In this document: in pieces, positions 6,515 through 12,389 of the stretch
Layout of the letters: the number at the start of each line of letters is the position of its first letter
How positions within the stretch are numbered: the stretch's first letter is position 1
Assembly: GCA_002762915.1 (NCBI GenBank)
Contig: PCYF01000026.1
Location: forward strand, 1 to 13,561
Direction of reading: 5' to 3'
Source: Candidatus Woesearchaeota archaeon CG10_big_fil_rev_8_21_14_0_10_32_9
GTDB taxonomy: Archaea; Nanobdellota; Nanobdellia; Woesearchaeales; 21-14-0-10-32-9
Length of the DNA stretch: 13,561 bases
Notes under the pieces: generated by a model
Seen by the model: only the letters and a program-made list of their open reading frames with translations
Databases searched by the model: none
Told to the model about the DNA's origin: nothing
Made by a program: the position numbers and the translations under genes

Positions 6515-7375
6515 ATGGTTTTAGAATCCTTGTTATCTCCGATCAATGCAGAAAACAAAAGTTACAAAGCTTTACTTTATGGTTTTTTGCTTTCATTAGT
6601 TTGTGCATTCCTCGCATTACTTGTTTTTAGAGACCGTGCTAGTATGGTTCTTGTTTTTCTTGTTGCGCTCGGAGCAACTCCTTTAATGTACTCTTTAATC
6701 AAATATGAAGAAAAAAAAGATCTGGATGGACAAGATGAATCTGCGCTTCTTAAAGAACATTCTAAGGCATTATCTGTTTTCGGATATTTGTTTCTTGGAA
6801 CTTTGCTAGCATTCATTCTTTTGTACATCGTTCTTCCTCCAGCACTTAGTACTACTTTGTTTGATAGTCAATTCGAAAGTTTGACGGTTATTCGTGGAGC
6901 AGTTACGGAACCTGCAAGTCCTGATTCTTGGAGTGATTTTTCTGATATTTTTTTAAATAATGTTAAAGTGCTTATGTTTACAATTATTTTTTCATTCATA
7001 TTTGGTGCAGGAGCCATTTTCATTTTAACTTGGAACTCTTCGGTTATTGCTGTAGCTATTGGAAATTATATTAGAGAACAACTTGCAACAGTTACGAGCG
7101 TAGCAGGATTTGGAAATATTTCTAATTATTTCTCAATAATAGGACTAGGTTTGCTAAGATATGTAATTCACGGCATTCCTGAAATTTTAGGTTATTTTTT
7201 TGCAGCATTAGCCGGAGGAATCATTAGCGTTGCAATTATTAGACATGATTATAGATCTGTCAAGTTTGAACACATCTTATTAGATTCTGCAAACTTATTA
7301 GCTATAAGCTTGGGATTGATTTTTGTTGCGGCAGTATTTGAAGTTTGGATAACTCCAATAGTTTTTCCGCTTTAA
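6515..7375 (+). CDS. SpoIIM/DUF95-family integral membrane protein
   Basis: A 286-residue membrane protein with about six predicted transmembrane helices (near residues 19-37, 42-60, 87-106, 152-172, 222-242 and 262-283). The region HGIPEILGYFFAALAGG (219-235) is the most conserved signature of the SpoIIM/DUF95 family, including its pattern of a Pro-Glu pair in a helix and a Gly-rich turn. In Bacillus SpoIIM is part of a sporulation peptidoglycan machine. Archaea do not sporulate, and the archaeal members have no established role, so no function should be read from the name. The frame is open back to 6206, but that stretch overlaps the sulfur-carrier and ttuA genes on the other strand and the promoter region; the ATG at 6515 fits the TATA box. 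It ends 2 bases from the convergent RPA-like gene. Confidence 0.85.
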   Translation: MVLESLLSPINAENKSYKALLYGFLLSLVCAFLALLVFRDRASMVLVFLVALGATPLMYSLIKYEEKKDLDGQDESALLKEHSKALSVFGYLFLGTLLAFILLYIVLPPALSTTLFDSQFESLTVIRGAVTEPASPDSWSDFSDIFLNNVKVLMFTIIFSFIFGAGAIFILTWNSSVIAVAIGNYIREQLATVTSVAGFGNISNYFSIIGLGLLRYVIHGIPEILGYFFAALAGGIISVAIIRHDYRSVKFEHILLDSANLLAISLGLIFVAAVFEVWITPIVFPL

Positions 7376-7377
7376 GT

Positions 7378-8010
7378 TTATTCTAGAACTTTAAGCTTTC
7401 CTGATCTTATCTCAAAAATTTCTCCTTCGTTTAGAAGAGTGGTAATATATTTTTCAGCACCAGATATTTTTGATTGACCTATTACGTCAGTTATATCTGC
7501 ACCTGACCCTGCATCTAATTTTTTTATAAGAGCTATCAATTGATACGCATAGTTATTTGTCTGTTCTTCTTCATGAACATCTGGAATATTTGACTCCTTA
7601 GTTGGTTCCTCATTTTTTTGAATAGGTGTGTGTTTTTGCAAACTTAGTTCTTTTTGTCTATATTCTATCCATTTTTTGTTTTCTATTTTTCTTAATATTT
7701 CAGAAACTATGTATCTCTGTTTATTGTATTCTCTTGGCTTACCTATAATTATAATTACATCTCCTACATTTATTTTTGTTGCATCCGCTGTTTCGTTAAA
7801 TAGCATAATTGAAATCTTTCCAGTACTATCGTCTACAAAAATGGTATTGTCTTCTTTGGATACTACTGCTGCAATTATGTTTACTCGGGAGATTTGTAGT
7901 TGTCCTAATTCTATATAGTTGGGATCCCATCCTGTTTTCTGTACATACTCTCCTGTAAGAATTTGATTTATAGTACACTTGTATGCGGTTTGTCGTTTGA
8001 TTTCAGGCAT
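7378..8010 (-). CDS. RPA32-like single-stranded DNA-binding protein (OB fold plus C-terminal winged helix)
   Basis: A 210-residue protein with the architecture of replication protein A subunit 2. An OB-fold spans about residues 36-108 (ISRVNIIAAVVSKEDNTIFVDD, GKISIMLF, NVGDVIIIIGKPREYNKQRYIV), where VxVD(D)xTG and GDxVxxxGKxRxYNxxRY are the typical OB strands. A charged Glu/Lys/Pro linker follows (about 125-150), then a C-terminal winged-helix domain (about 153-208: YQLIALIKKLDAGSGADITDVI, then EKYITTLLNEGEIFEIRSGKLKVL). It should bind ssDNA in replication or repair, probably with another RPA subunit not seen here. The frame extends 18 codons further to 8064, but the ATG at 8010 is preferred: it lies about 29 bases from a strong TATA box, and the OB domain needs no more N-terminus. 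The neighbouring gene is convergent with a 2-base gap. Confidence 0.83.
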   Translation of the reverse strand: MPEIKRQTAYKCTINQILTGEYVQKTGWDPNYIELGQLQISRVNIIAAVVSKEDNTIFVDDSTGKISIMLFNETADATKINVGDVIIIIGKPREYNKQRYIVSEILRKIENKKWIEYRQKELSLQKHTPIQKNEEPTKESNIPDVHEEEQTNNYAYQLIALIKKLDAGSGADITDVIGQSKISGAEKYITTLLNEGEIFEIRSGKLKVLE

Positions 8011-8034
8011 TATACGCTTGGTAAAGACGTTCAA

Positions 8035-8043
8035 TTTATATAA
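8035..8043 (-). promoter_or_regulatory. TATA box of the RPA32-like gene
   Basis: On the minus strand TTATATAAA is centred about 29 bases before the ATG at 8010. It lies inside the longer open frame, so the longer start at 8064 would not be transcribed from it. This decides the start. Confidence 0.65.
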
Positions 8044-8091
8044 GTTTTTTAAAAGAGAAAACAATTATTTTCCATATAGATAATTAATATT

Positions 8092-8116
8092 TGAAAAAAA
8101 AGAAAAAAGAAGAAAT
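8092..8116 (-). terminator. Oligo-T terminator after the repeat-protein gene
   Basis: Directly after the TAA at 8117 the minus strand has three closely spaced T-tracts (including runs of 6 and 8 T), with no hairpin. This is the usual form of archaeal intrinsic termination. Confidence 0.55.
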
Positions 8117-8353
8117 TTACTTTCTTCCTCTTGCCATCTTAGCTCGAGAGATATCTCCAGCTTTATCGACGAAGTATAAGTATCCTGATTCTTTTTTAGC
8201 GCCGACTTTAGCAACTTTTTCTGGTTTTGATTTCTTTCCTTTCTTTCCGCCGCCTCTAGCCATCTTTGCTCTTGAGACGTCGCCTTGTTTGTCTACGAAG
8301 TAAAGATATCCACTTTCTTTCTTTACTCCTACCTTTGCAACTTTTTGAGCCAT
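8117..8353 (-). CDS. Small basic protein built of two copies of a 32-residue repeat
   Basis: A 78-residue, strongly basic cytoplasmic protein. Residues 4-35 and 46-77 are two copies of one unit (KVAKVGVKKESGYLYFVDK, then GDVSRAKMARG) that match at 28 of 32 positions. A Gly/Lys linker (36-45, GKKGKKSKPE) joins them. Each unit reads as a small three- to four-stranded beta structure with exposed aromatic residues (GYLYFVD) and a basic end, which would suit nucleic-acid binding (inference). I have an uncertain memory of similar small proteins in DPANN and CPR genomes but no function for them. The frame continues to a GTG at 8365. I chose the ATG at 8353 because GGGGGTG lies 9 bases before it. There are two possible TATA boxes, at 8381 and 8410. 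An oligo-T terminator follows the stop. Confidence 0.82.
   Translation of the reverse strand: MAQKVAKVGVKKESGYLYFVDKQGDVSRAKMARGGGKKGKKSKPEKVAKVGAKKESGYLYFVDKAGDISRAKMARGRK
8123..8218 (-). repeat. Repeat unit B of the small basic protein
   Basis: Encodes residues 46-77, the second copy of the 32-residue unit. It differs from copy A at four residues (Val to Ala, Gln to Ala, Val to Ile and Gly to Arg). Of the 28 conserved residues, 17 use a different synonymous codon. Confidence 0.9.
8249..8344 (-). repeat. Repeat unit A of the small basic protein
   Basis: Encodes residues 4-35, the first copy of the 32-residue unit, 96 bases long like copy B and separated from it by a 30-base linker. Confidence 0.9.
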
Positions 8354-8362
8354 TTTCTTGTA

Positions 8363-8370
8363 CACCCCCT
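8363..8370 (-). promoter_or_regulatory. Shine-Dalgarno-like site of the repeat-protein gene
   Basis: On the minus strand AGGGGGTG ends 9 bases before the ATG at 8353. It favours that ATG over the GTG at 8365, which lies inside the motif. It is only transcribed if the promoter at 8410 is used, since the TATA box at 8381 would start RNA too close to the ATG. Confidence 0.55.
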
Positions 8371-8380
8371 ATTTCTAGGT

Positions 8381-8390
8381 TTATTTATAG
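8381..8390 (-). promoter_or_regulatory. Proximal TATA-like element of the repeat-protein gene
   Basis: On the minus strand CTATAAATAA is centred about 33 bases before the ATG at 8353, predicting a leader of only about 6 bases. Confidence 0.4.
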
Positions 8391-8408
8391 AGAATCCTGG
8401 GAAGTCTA

Positions 8409-8418
8409 GTATATAAAT
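8409..8418. promoter_or_regulatory. TATATAAA element that could drive either strand
   Basis: TATATAAA at 8410-8417 reads as a TATA box on both strands. On the minus strand it would give a leader of about 34 bases holding the Shine-Dalgarno site of the repeat protein. On the plus strand it would start RNA near 8440, about 50 bases before the small membrane-protein gene. A short inverted repeat (TTTCTC, 3 bases, GAGAAA at 8427-8441) lies on its plus-strand side. Confidence 0.45.
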
Positions 8419-8459
8419 CTTTTGTTTTTCTCGAGGAGAAAGTTGAATTTTGTAAGAAA

Positions 8460-8469
8460 TTATTTAATT
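8460..8469 (+). promoter_or_regulatory. TATA-like element of the small membrane-protein gene
   Basis: TTATTTAATT is centred about 26 bases before the ATG at 8490, consistent with leaderless transcription. It supports this ATG over the TTG at 8472. Confidence 0.5.
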
Positions 8470-8489
8470 GTTTGATTGTTTCTTTATCT

Positions 8490-8762
8490 ATGGTTTTCGT
8501 TAAACTGCTTGGAACACTTGATTTAATAACTGGAATAGCAATAATCCTATTTCAATACGATCTTATTGGCTTGAGATTGTTTCTTACTTTTGCAGTTTAT
8601 CTTCTTGCAAAAGGCTTTATGTTCAAAGGAGACTTTGCAAGCATTCTAGATTTTACTGTAGGTGCATACATGTTATTTATGATTATTTTACCTATTACTT
8701 TCTTTACATATGTTGCTGCATTTTATTTATTTCAGAAAGGAGCGTTCTGTCTTATTGCATAA
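8490..8762 (+). CDS. Small multi-pass membrane protein of unknown function
   Basis: A 90-residue protein that is almost entirely hydrophobic, with about four short transmembrane helices: residues 6-22 (LGTLDLITGIAIILFQY), 26-42, 50-66 and 68-86. Short loops between them include KGFMFKGDFASILD, and the end is FYLFQKGAFCLIA. The two halves look weakly similar (each has a helix followed by a short loop with a Lys-Gly pair), which might reflect an internal duplication. I do not recognise a named family; short proteins of this kind are common in DPANN genomes. The ATG at 8490 is used because it fits a TATA-like box. It ends 8 bases from the convergent protease-like gene. Confidence 0.7.
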   Translation: MVFVKLLGTLDLITGIAIILFQYDLIGLRLFLTFAVYLLAKGFMFKGDFASILDFTVGAYMLFMIILPITFFTYVAAFYLFQKGAFCLIA

Positions 8763-8770
8763 ATAAATTT

Positions 8771-9505
8771 TTACAAATATTTATCTGTAATAAATTTCTT
8801 AACAACCCACACTAGCAACAAAGCAATTACAGCAACAATAACATAAGCATAGATATTCATTGATCTTACTAAAAAGAAAGTTAGTAAACTAAAGAAAAAA
8901 TAAAATGACCAGACTTTTCTTGAATACAAAAGAACATTTATTCCATTTGTTTTAGGTAAAGGCAACGAAGTAAATATTAGAATCCAACTTATTGACATTA
9001 TGAAATCCAAAACTAGTGTGCTTTGGGTTAAGAAATAAAGCGGTTGTAAAATTATGATGAGCAACAGCAACAGCATTAATGGCCCTGCAATTCCTACCCA
9101 CATGAGATCTTTAATATGAACATAAGGTCTATACGTTCCTAATCTTAGGCGCATATTTTCTTTTAAATCAATTGAACCTAAATACAAAAATGGAATCCAA
9201 CCATAAGATACAAATGTTAAAAATATTCCTATTGCAGGTCCGAAGTGCCACAGACTATACTTACAATCATAACCTAAGTATCCTGCTAAGAATTTTTGTG
9301 CAGCAATAAATAATGAGTAAATAATCAGAAAGATTAATGAAAAGACTATAAAATTAATTAAACCCGCGCTAGAATCAAAAGAATCTGTTCCCCATCTTCT
9401 AAATGACAGTATGAATCCGCTGAATACAACTATAAAAAAGAAGTTTTTCAACTCTTGATCTGAAAAAGTAAATGCGCTTTTCCAGGCATGTTTTAATAGA
9501 TTCAT
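8771..9505 (-). CDS. Multi-pass membrane protein resembling a catalytically dead site-2 (M50) protease
   Basis: A 244-residue protein with about six to seven transmembrane segments. Its layout follows archaeal M50/site-2 proteases. The segment at 66-80 (FIAAQKFLAGYLGYD) lines up with the family's HELAHKFVAxxYG region; next comes a CKYSLWxxGP stretch, then GIAGPLMLLLLL (138-149, the usual ALAGP motif), then SLPLPKTNGINVLLYS (180-195), which matches the LPIPPLDG region. The zinc ligands are missing: the positions of HExxH hold Phe66, Ile67 and Gln70, and the Asp of the LDG motif is Asn187. If the alignment is right it cannot be a zinc protease and may act as a regulator, chaperone or scaffold in the membrane. 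The start at 9505 has both a TATA box about 26 bases away and AAGGAGTG just before it. I am sure of a membrane protein, moderately sure of the family. Confidence 0.72.
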   Translation of the reverse strand: MNLLKHAWKSAFTFSDQELKNFFFIVVFSGFILSFRRWGTDSFDSSAGLINFIVFSLIFLIIYSLFIAAQKFLAGYLGYDCKYSLWHFGPAIGIFLTFVSYGWIPFLYLGSIDLKENMRLRLGTYRPYVHIKDLMWVGIAGPLMLLLLLIIILQPLYFLTQSTLVLDFIMSISWILIFTSLPLPKTNGINVLLYSRKVWSFYFFFSLLTFFLVRSMNIYAYVIVAVIALLLVWVVKKFITDKYL

Positions 9506-9527
9506 ACACTCCTTATTTTGTTTTTAC

Positions 9528-9535
9528 TTTAAAAA
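9528..9535 (-). promoter_or_regulatory. TATA-like element of the protease-like gene
   Basis: On the minus strand TTTTTAAA is centred about 26 bases before the ATG at 9505. If used, the transcript would be leaderless and the AAGGAGTG that touches the start codon would not be transcribed. Confidence 0.45.
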
Positions 9536-9557
9536 TTTGCTGTTTTAAATCACAAAC

Positions 9558-9566
9558 AATTAATAC
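9558..9566 (+). promoter_or_regulatory. TATA-like element of the split-barrel gene
   Basis: AATTAATAC is centred about 26 bases before the ATG at 9588. It favours that ATG over the in-frame TTG at 9567 and GTG at 9582. Confidence 0.45.
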
Positions 9567-9587
9567 TTGAAGAGAATTTTAGTGAGA

Positions 9588-9944
9588 ATGACTTGGAAAT
9601 CTAATTTTGCCAAAGGAAAAGAACTCATGTTGTCAACCTCATCAAAAAAAGGAATTCCTCACGCAAACATAGTTCTCTCTCTTGGACTAATAGAAAATAA
9701 ATTGTTAGTTGCTAATTGTCAGATGAACACAACTTTAAAAAATCTAAAAGAAAATAATAAAATTTGCGTGATTGGAGGATATTTCAGAATTAAAGGAACT
9801 GTAGAAATATTTTCTTCTGGTAAATATTTTGATTTGAGCGTAAAAAATAACAAAGAATACAAAGTTAGTAATGCAATTCTAATAACTGTCAAAGAAGTTT
9901 TTGATCTTGATAAATGTTCTTTAGTAAACATTAGAAGCAATTAA
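9588..9944 (+). CDS. Pyridoxamine 5'-phosphate oxidase-like (FMN-binding split-barrel) protein
   Basis: A 118-residue protein with the pattern of a minimal split-barrel flavoprotein. It has an N-terminal helix, then LMLSTSSKKGIPHANIVLSL (a strand-turn-strand around a Gly-x-Pro), ENKLLVAN, a helix TTLKNLKENNKICV where small-molecule oxidases keep 'xxxNLxxNPxVxV', then FRIKGTVEIFSSGKYFDLS and a late strand ILITVKEVFDLD. This fits FMN- or F420-dependent oxidoreductases, or heme/flavin-binding relatives; the cofactor and substrate cannot be read from the sequence. It is shorter than true PNPOx enzymes (about 200 residues), so a role in vitamin B6 synthesis is unlikely. The last 24 bases overlap the 3' end of the convergent TraB-like gene. 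The ATG at 9588 is chosen from the TATA spacing. Confidence 0.75.
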   Translation: MTWKSNFAKGKELMLSTSSKKGIPHANIVLSLGLIENKLLVANCQMNTTLKNLKENNKICVIGGYFRIKGTVEIFSSGKYFDLSVKNNKEYKVSNAILITVKEVFDLDKCSLVNIRSN

Positions 9945-10604
9945 ATTGTTCAAGTATTTCTTTATTCCTTCTGTGTGTCCTGCACCAACGATCGCCAAGA
10001 TTTTAGTGTTCGGATCTTGTTTTATGGCTTCGTATATTCTTCTCGCCATGTATTTATTTCTATCATCTAAAAGAACTTTGTATAGTCCTTTGTATCGGTG
10101 TTTCATTTGTTCTAATAATTGATCTACTAATTCTTGTGCTGGAACTTTTGAAATATCTATTTTTATTTTTTGTTTTGAAAATGGCGATAGCAAAACGTCT
10201 AGCACTATTTTCATTTTTTCTGAGAATTTAACTTTTTTACTCATATTACGAAGAGTGATTGATGCTTCTTGATCTATTAAAGCGAGTTTTAAATTATTAT
10301 TTTTAGCTAAAGTTGCCCCCAGCAACATTTCTTCTCCCGGATTCATTCCAACCAGATTACCCAGTTTCTTTTGTAATGCGCGTCCGATCACTGCAAACAG
10401 ATACCCTGTCAAGCCTATTTGTCTTATAGCGCCTATTCCAAGTCTTTGTGTGTTTTTACTTGTTATAGCATGAAATCTTTGTTTATCTAATTCTATCGCG
10501 ATTATTGTTGGTTTGAATTCTGCAAATGTTTGTTTTATTTTTTGTTTGGATTCTGGAGAAATGTGACTTGTTCCAACAATTCTATAATTAGCTTCGGTTA
10601 TCAT
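9921..10604 (-). CDS. TraB/PrgY-family protein, short soluble form
   Basis: A 227-residue member of the TraB (PrgY/GumN-related) family, which is thought to include metal-dependent peptidase-like or pheromone-shutdown proteins; the archaeal role is unknown. The motifs are all visible: VGTSHIS at 10-16, ELDKQR at 38-43, LQKKLGNLVGMNPGEEML (77-94), DRNKYMA at 181-187 and VGAGHTEGI at 206-214. The conserved His14, Glu38 and His210 are present. Many archaeal homologues are nearly 400 residues and carry a C-terminal membrane region. This one stops just after the GAGH block, so it should be soluble. It converges on and overlaps the split-barrel gene by 24 bases. Its ATG is about 26 bases from a TATA box that touches the stop of the preceding gene. 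Confidence 0.87.
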   Translation of the reverse strand: MITEANYRIVGTSHISPESKQKIKQTFAEFKPTIIAIELDKQRFHAITSKNTQRLGIGAIRQIGLTGYLFAVIGRALQKKLGNLVGMNPGEEMLLGATLAKNNNLKLALIDQEASITLRNMSKKVKFSEKMKIVLDVLLSPFSKQKIKIDISKVPAQELVDQLLEQMKHRYKGLYKVLLDDRNKYMARRIYEAIKQDPNTKILAIVGAGHTEGIKKYLNNLIASNVY

Positions 10605-10624
10605 ATTAGTAGAAATGTTATTTT

Positions 10625-10634
10625 CTTAAAATAC
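10625..10634 (-). promoter_or_regulatory. TATA box of the TraB-like gene, abutting the upstream stop codon
   Basis: On the minus strand GTATTTTAAG is centred about 26 bases before the ATG at 10604 and starts directly after the TAA (10635-10637) of the preceding gene. Confidence 0.55.
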
Positions 10635-11054
10635 TTATTGTTTATCTTCAACAATTTTAGAAACGTATGCTTTCAAAAGAAATCCGCCATATTTTTGAAT
10701 ATTTCTTTTTAATATTGTCTTATTTGTAAGTATTGGAAGCGCATACTTTGAATATACATTCATGTCAAAAAGTTTTCCCGCAAAGTAATAATCTCTATTT
10801 TGAGCCACATTTAGTATTTCTGGGTCTTCCTTTATAATGCTCCCTAGATTTTGCGTTTTTGATAAATATTCAGTAATTGTTTCTAGGTCTTTATTCATTT
10901 CTGATGTATCATTAGTTATAATTTTATGCAGAAATCTTTTAAAGGTTTTTGTTAACGAGGAGAGATTTTTTAAAGCTTTTTCTGCTTCACAATAGGACTT
11001 CATAGGATCTGAAGCCGCTTCAGCTATTTGAGTTTTGTATGTTGTGCTAAGCAT
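10635..11054 (-). CDS. Unknown alpha-helical protein coupled to the TrmB regulator gene
   Basis: A 139-residue soluble protein with no family that I recognise. It looks mostly helical: residues 1-45 (AEAASDPMKSYCEAEKALKNLSSLTKTFKRFLHKI), 53-68 (MNKDLETITEYLSKTQ), then GSIIKEDPEILN, NRDYYFAGKLFDMNVYSKYALPIL and a final helix NIQKYGGFLLKAYVSKIVEDK. It has one cysteine and no metal motif or membrane segment. Its ATG comes 1 base after the stop of the TrmB-family gene (TAA, A, ATG) without a Shine-Dalgarno site, so it is probably translated by reinitiation. The two should be made together. A partner or target of the regulator is a reasonable inference, nothing more. Confidence 0.75.
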   Translation of the reverse strand: MLSTTYKTQIAEAASDPMKSYCEAEKALKNLSSLTKTFKRFLHKIITNDTSEMNKDLETITEYLSKTQNLGSIIKEDPEILNVAQNRDYYFAGKLFDMNVYSKYALPILTNKTILKRNIQKYGGFLLKAYVSKIVEDKQ

Positions 11055-11055
11055 T

Positions 11056-11853
11056 TTATGCTTTGACTTTTATTGCTTTCCAAGCCAAATCAAATAATTG
11101 AGTTAGTGCTTGTGCAAAGAATTCTGTGCTTACCCAGATTCCTATATCATATGATTGATGTACATCTTGGTCATGCGCTAGCATAAACATTACTGCTTCT
11201 TGATCAACAATACAAAATCTTGCATTTAATCCTAAGTCTTGAACATCTGCTATTTTTCTTAATTCTTTGATTTCTTCTGTTTCTTTTTTTATTGGAGCAG
11301 ATATTTTTATTTTTACTCCTCTTTCTTTTGCTTTTTTAAGTGCTTTTAGAAGTTGGTCTGCTTTTCTTTTCAATCCTTCTTCGGTTGTTGCAATTATTAT
11401 TGTTTCTTGTGCGTCTCTTATCATCATATTTATGTGGTCATATAGATTATCTCTGCCTTTTACTATTCCCGATCTGTCTGCAGGATCAATGATTTCTACA
11501 CCTTTTTGATGTAAGTTTACAAGATCGTTTAGAACATCTGAGTCTTTTAGCTCATCTATCATAGTGATGGTTTTGTCAGCATCGTCCTTGATGTTTCTTT
11601 TGACTCTTTCTACGACTTCTTTTGGCGGTACTGCTATGTATTTGATTGGTTTGCCAATTTTCATGATTACGAATCCTTTTTTTTCTAGGGATTCTAGAAC
11701 GTCGTATGATCTGCTTCTTGGTACGTTAGCAATGTCGCTAAGTTCTCCTGCAGTACTAACACCTCTAGACAACAAAGCCGTCCAAATCTTAGCTTCATAA
11801 CTATTAATTCCGAAATCTTTGAGTTTTCCCAAAAAATCTTTTTGTACAATCAT
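11056..11853 (-). CDS. TrmB-family transcriptional regulator
   Basis: A 265-residue regulator. Residues about 5-75 form the TrmB winged helix (FGINSYEAKIWTALLSRGVSTAGELSDIANVPRSRSYDVLESLEKKGFV), followed by the beta-hairpin KPIKYIAVPPKEV. A helical linker (about 80-112) comes next, and then the phospholipase-D-like C-terminal sensor domain (about 125-260: VKGRDNLYDHINMMIRDAQETIIIATT through RFCIVDQEAVMFML). TrmB proteins usually respond to sugars or other small molecules. The residues that bind sugar in Thermococcus TrmB are in a different C-terminal region, so the ligand here is unknown. The gene has a TATA box at 11900 and a proper leader with AAGGTGAT, unlike most genes in the window. It is the first gene of a two-gene unit with the unknown protein at 10635. 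Confidence 0.9.
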   Translation of the reverse strand: MIVQKDFLGKLKDFGINSYEAKIWTALLSRGVSTAGELSDIANVPRSRSYDVLESLEKKGFVIMKIGKPIKYIAVPPKEVVERVKRNIKDDADKTITMIDELKDSDVLNDLVNLHQKGVEIIDPADRSGIVKGRDNLYDHINMMIRDAQETIIIATTEEGLKRKADQLLKALKKAKERGVKIKISAPIKKETEEIKELRKIADVQDLGLNARFCIVDQEAVMFMLAHDQDVHQSYDIGIWVSTEFFAQALTQLFDLAWKAIKVKA

Positions 11854-11860
11854 TTATAGT

Positions 11861-11868
11861 ATCACCTT
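11861..11868 (-). promoter_or_regulatory. Shine-Dalgarno site of the TrmB-family gene
   Basis: On the minus strand AAGGTGAT ends 7 bases before the ATG at 11853 and matches the archaeal anti-Shine-Dalgarno core (GGTGA). Confidence 0.75.
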
Positions 11869-11899
11869 GAATTTGATTACAATAAGAAATGAAACATTA

Positions 11900-11907
11900 T
11901 TTATAAA
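11900..11907 (-). promoter_or_regulatory. TATA box of the TrmB-family gene
   Basis: TTTATAAA is centred 50 bases before the ATG at 11853, predicting RNA start near 11877 and a leader of about 24 bases that includes the Shine-Dalgarno site. A second, weaker TATA-like element (CTTTATAATG) lies at about 11924-11933. Confidence 0.6.
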
Positions 11908-11934
11908 CTTTACTGTGTGTTGTCATTATAAAGT

Positions 11935-11953
11935 GAGAAAATAAGAAAAAAAG
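11935..11953 (-). terminator. Oligo-T terminator after the L14e gene
   Basis: The minus strand has a run of seven T followed by shorter T-tracts (CTTTTTTTCTTATTTTCTC), starting 15 bases after the L14e stop codon. No hairpin is present, as usual for archaeal termination. Confidence 0.55.
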
Positions 11954-11968
11954 ATGTTATAATTAGAT

Positions 11969-12325
11969 TTACTCCTCTGAAGGCTTCTTCTTCGAAACAG
12001 CAGGTTTTGCTTGTTTTGAAGCAGTTTTAACAGGCTTAACCTTAACAACTTTAGCTTGTTTAGGTCTTTCAGTAGGTTTTTTTGACTTCTTGTCGACAAC
12101 CTCAATATTAAGTGTTTTCAAAGCCTTCTTAACTTCGTCGTGTGAAGCGCCTTTAGCAAGCTTTACAATTTTGGTTGTTGGTTCTAAATGTTTAACATTA
12201 CAATTTTTTCTTCTCGTTTGACCGTCTATTAATACTGTTGAATCATTAATTTTATCGACTACAACGCACATGTTATTTGCGTCTCTTCCTGCTATTTTTA
12301 GACATATTCTTCCTATTTCGTACAT
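11969..12325 (-). CDS. rpl14e: Ribosomal protein L14e, with Lys-rich C-terminal tail
   Basis: A 118-residue large-subunit ribosomal protein. The KOW-type barrel is clear: YEIGRICLKIAGRDANNMCVVVDKINDSTVLIDG, then TRRKNCNVKHLEPT (about 1-52). Residues 53-78 (KIVKLAKGASHDEVKKALKTLNIEVV) are the helical end of the archaeal protein. Residues 79-118 are a tail rich in Lys, Ala and Pro that most archaeal L14e proteins (about 80-100 residues) lack. This protein occurs only in archaea and eukaryotes, so it is strong evidence for an archaeal host. It lies 64 bases downstream of the L34e gene on the same strand and is preceded by a strong Shine-Dalgarno site (AGGAGG, 8 bases before the ATG), consistent with an internal operon gene. 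Confidence 0.93.
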   Translation of the reverse strand: MYEIGRICLKIAGRDANNMCVVVDKINDSTVLIDGQTRRKNCNVKHLEPTTKIVKLAKGASHDEVKKALKTLNIEVVDKKSKKPTERPKQAKVVKVKPVKTASKQAKPAVSKKKPSEE

Positions 12326-12333
12326 TTTTGTTT

Positions 12334-12339
12334 CCTCCT
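12334..12339 (-). promoter_or_regulatory. Shine-Dalgarno site of the L14e gene
   Basis: On the minus strand AGGAGG ends 8 bases before the ATG at 12325, an ideal spacing. A weak TATA-like GTTTATAG at about 12362-12369 could add a separate promoter. Confidence 0.8.
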
Positions 12340-12389
12340 AAATACCAAATCCTTTTAGAACCCTATAAACGTCGCCGCATATAGTAGGA

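Noticed and set aside
8011..8064. Extra 18 codons at the start of the RPA32-like gene
   Set aside because: The only good TATA box lies inside this stretch, so the longer form would not be transcribed from it.
8091..8303. Plus-strand open frame across the repeat-protein gene
   Set aside because: It is the mirror image of the two repeat units on the minus strand; its own apparent repeat comes from them.
9719..9940. Minus-strand open frame within the split-barrel gene
   Set aside because: Shadow of a gene with a recognisable fold; no promoter or homology pattern of its own.
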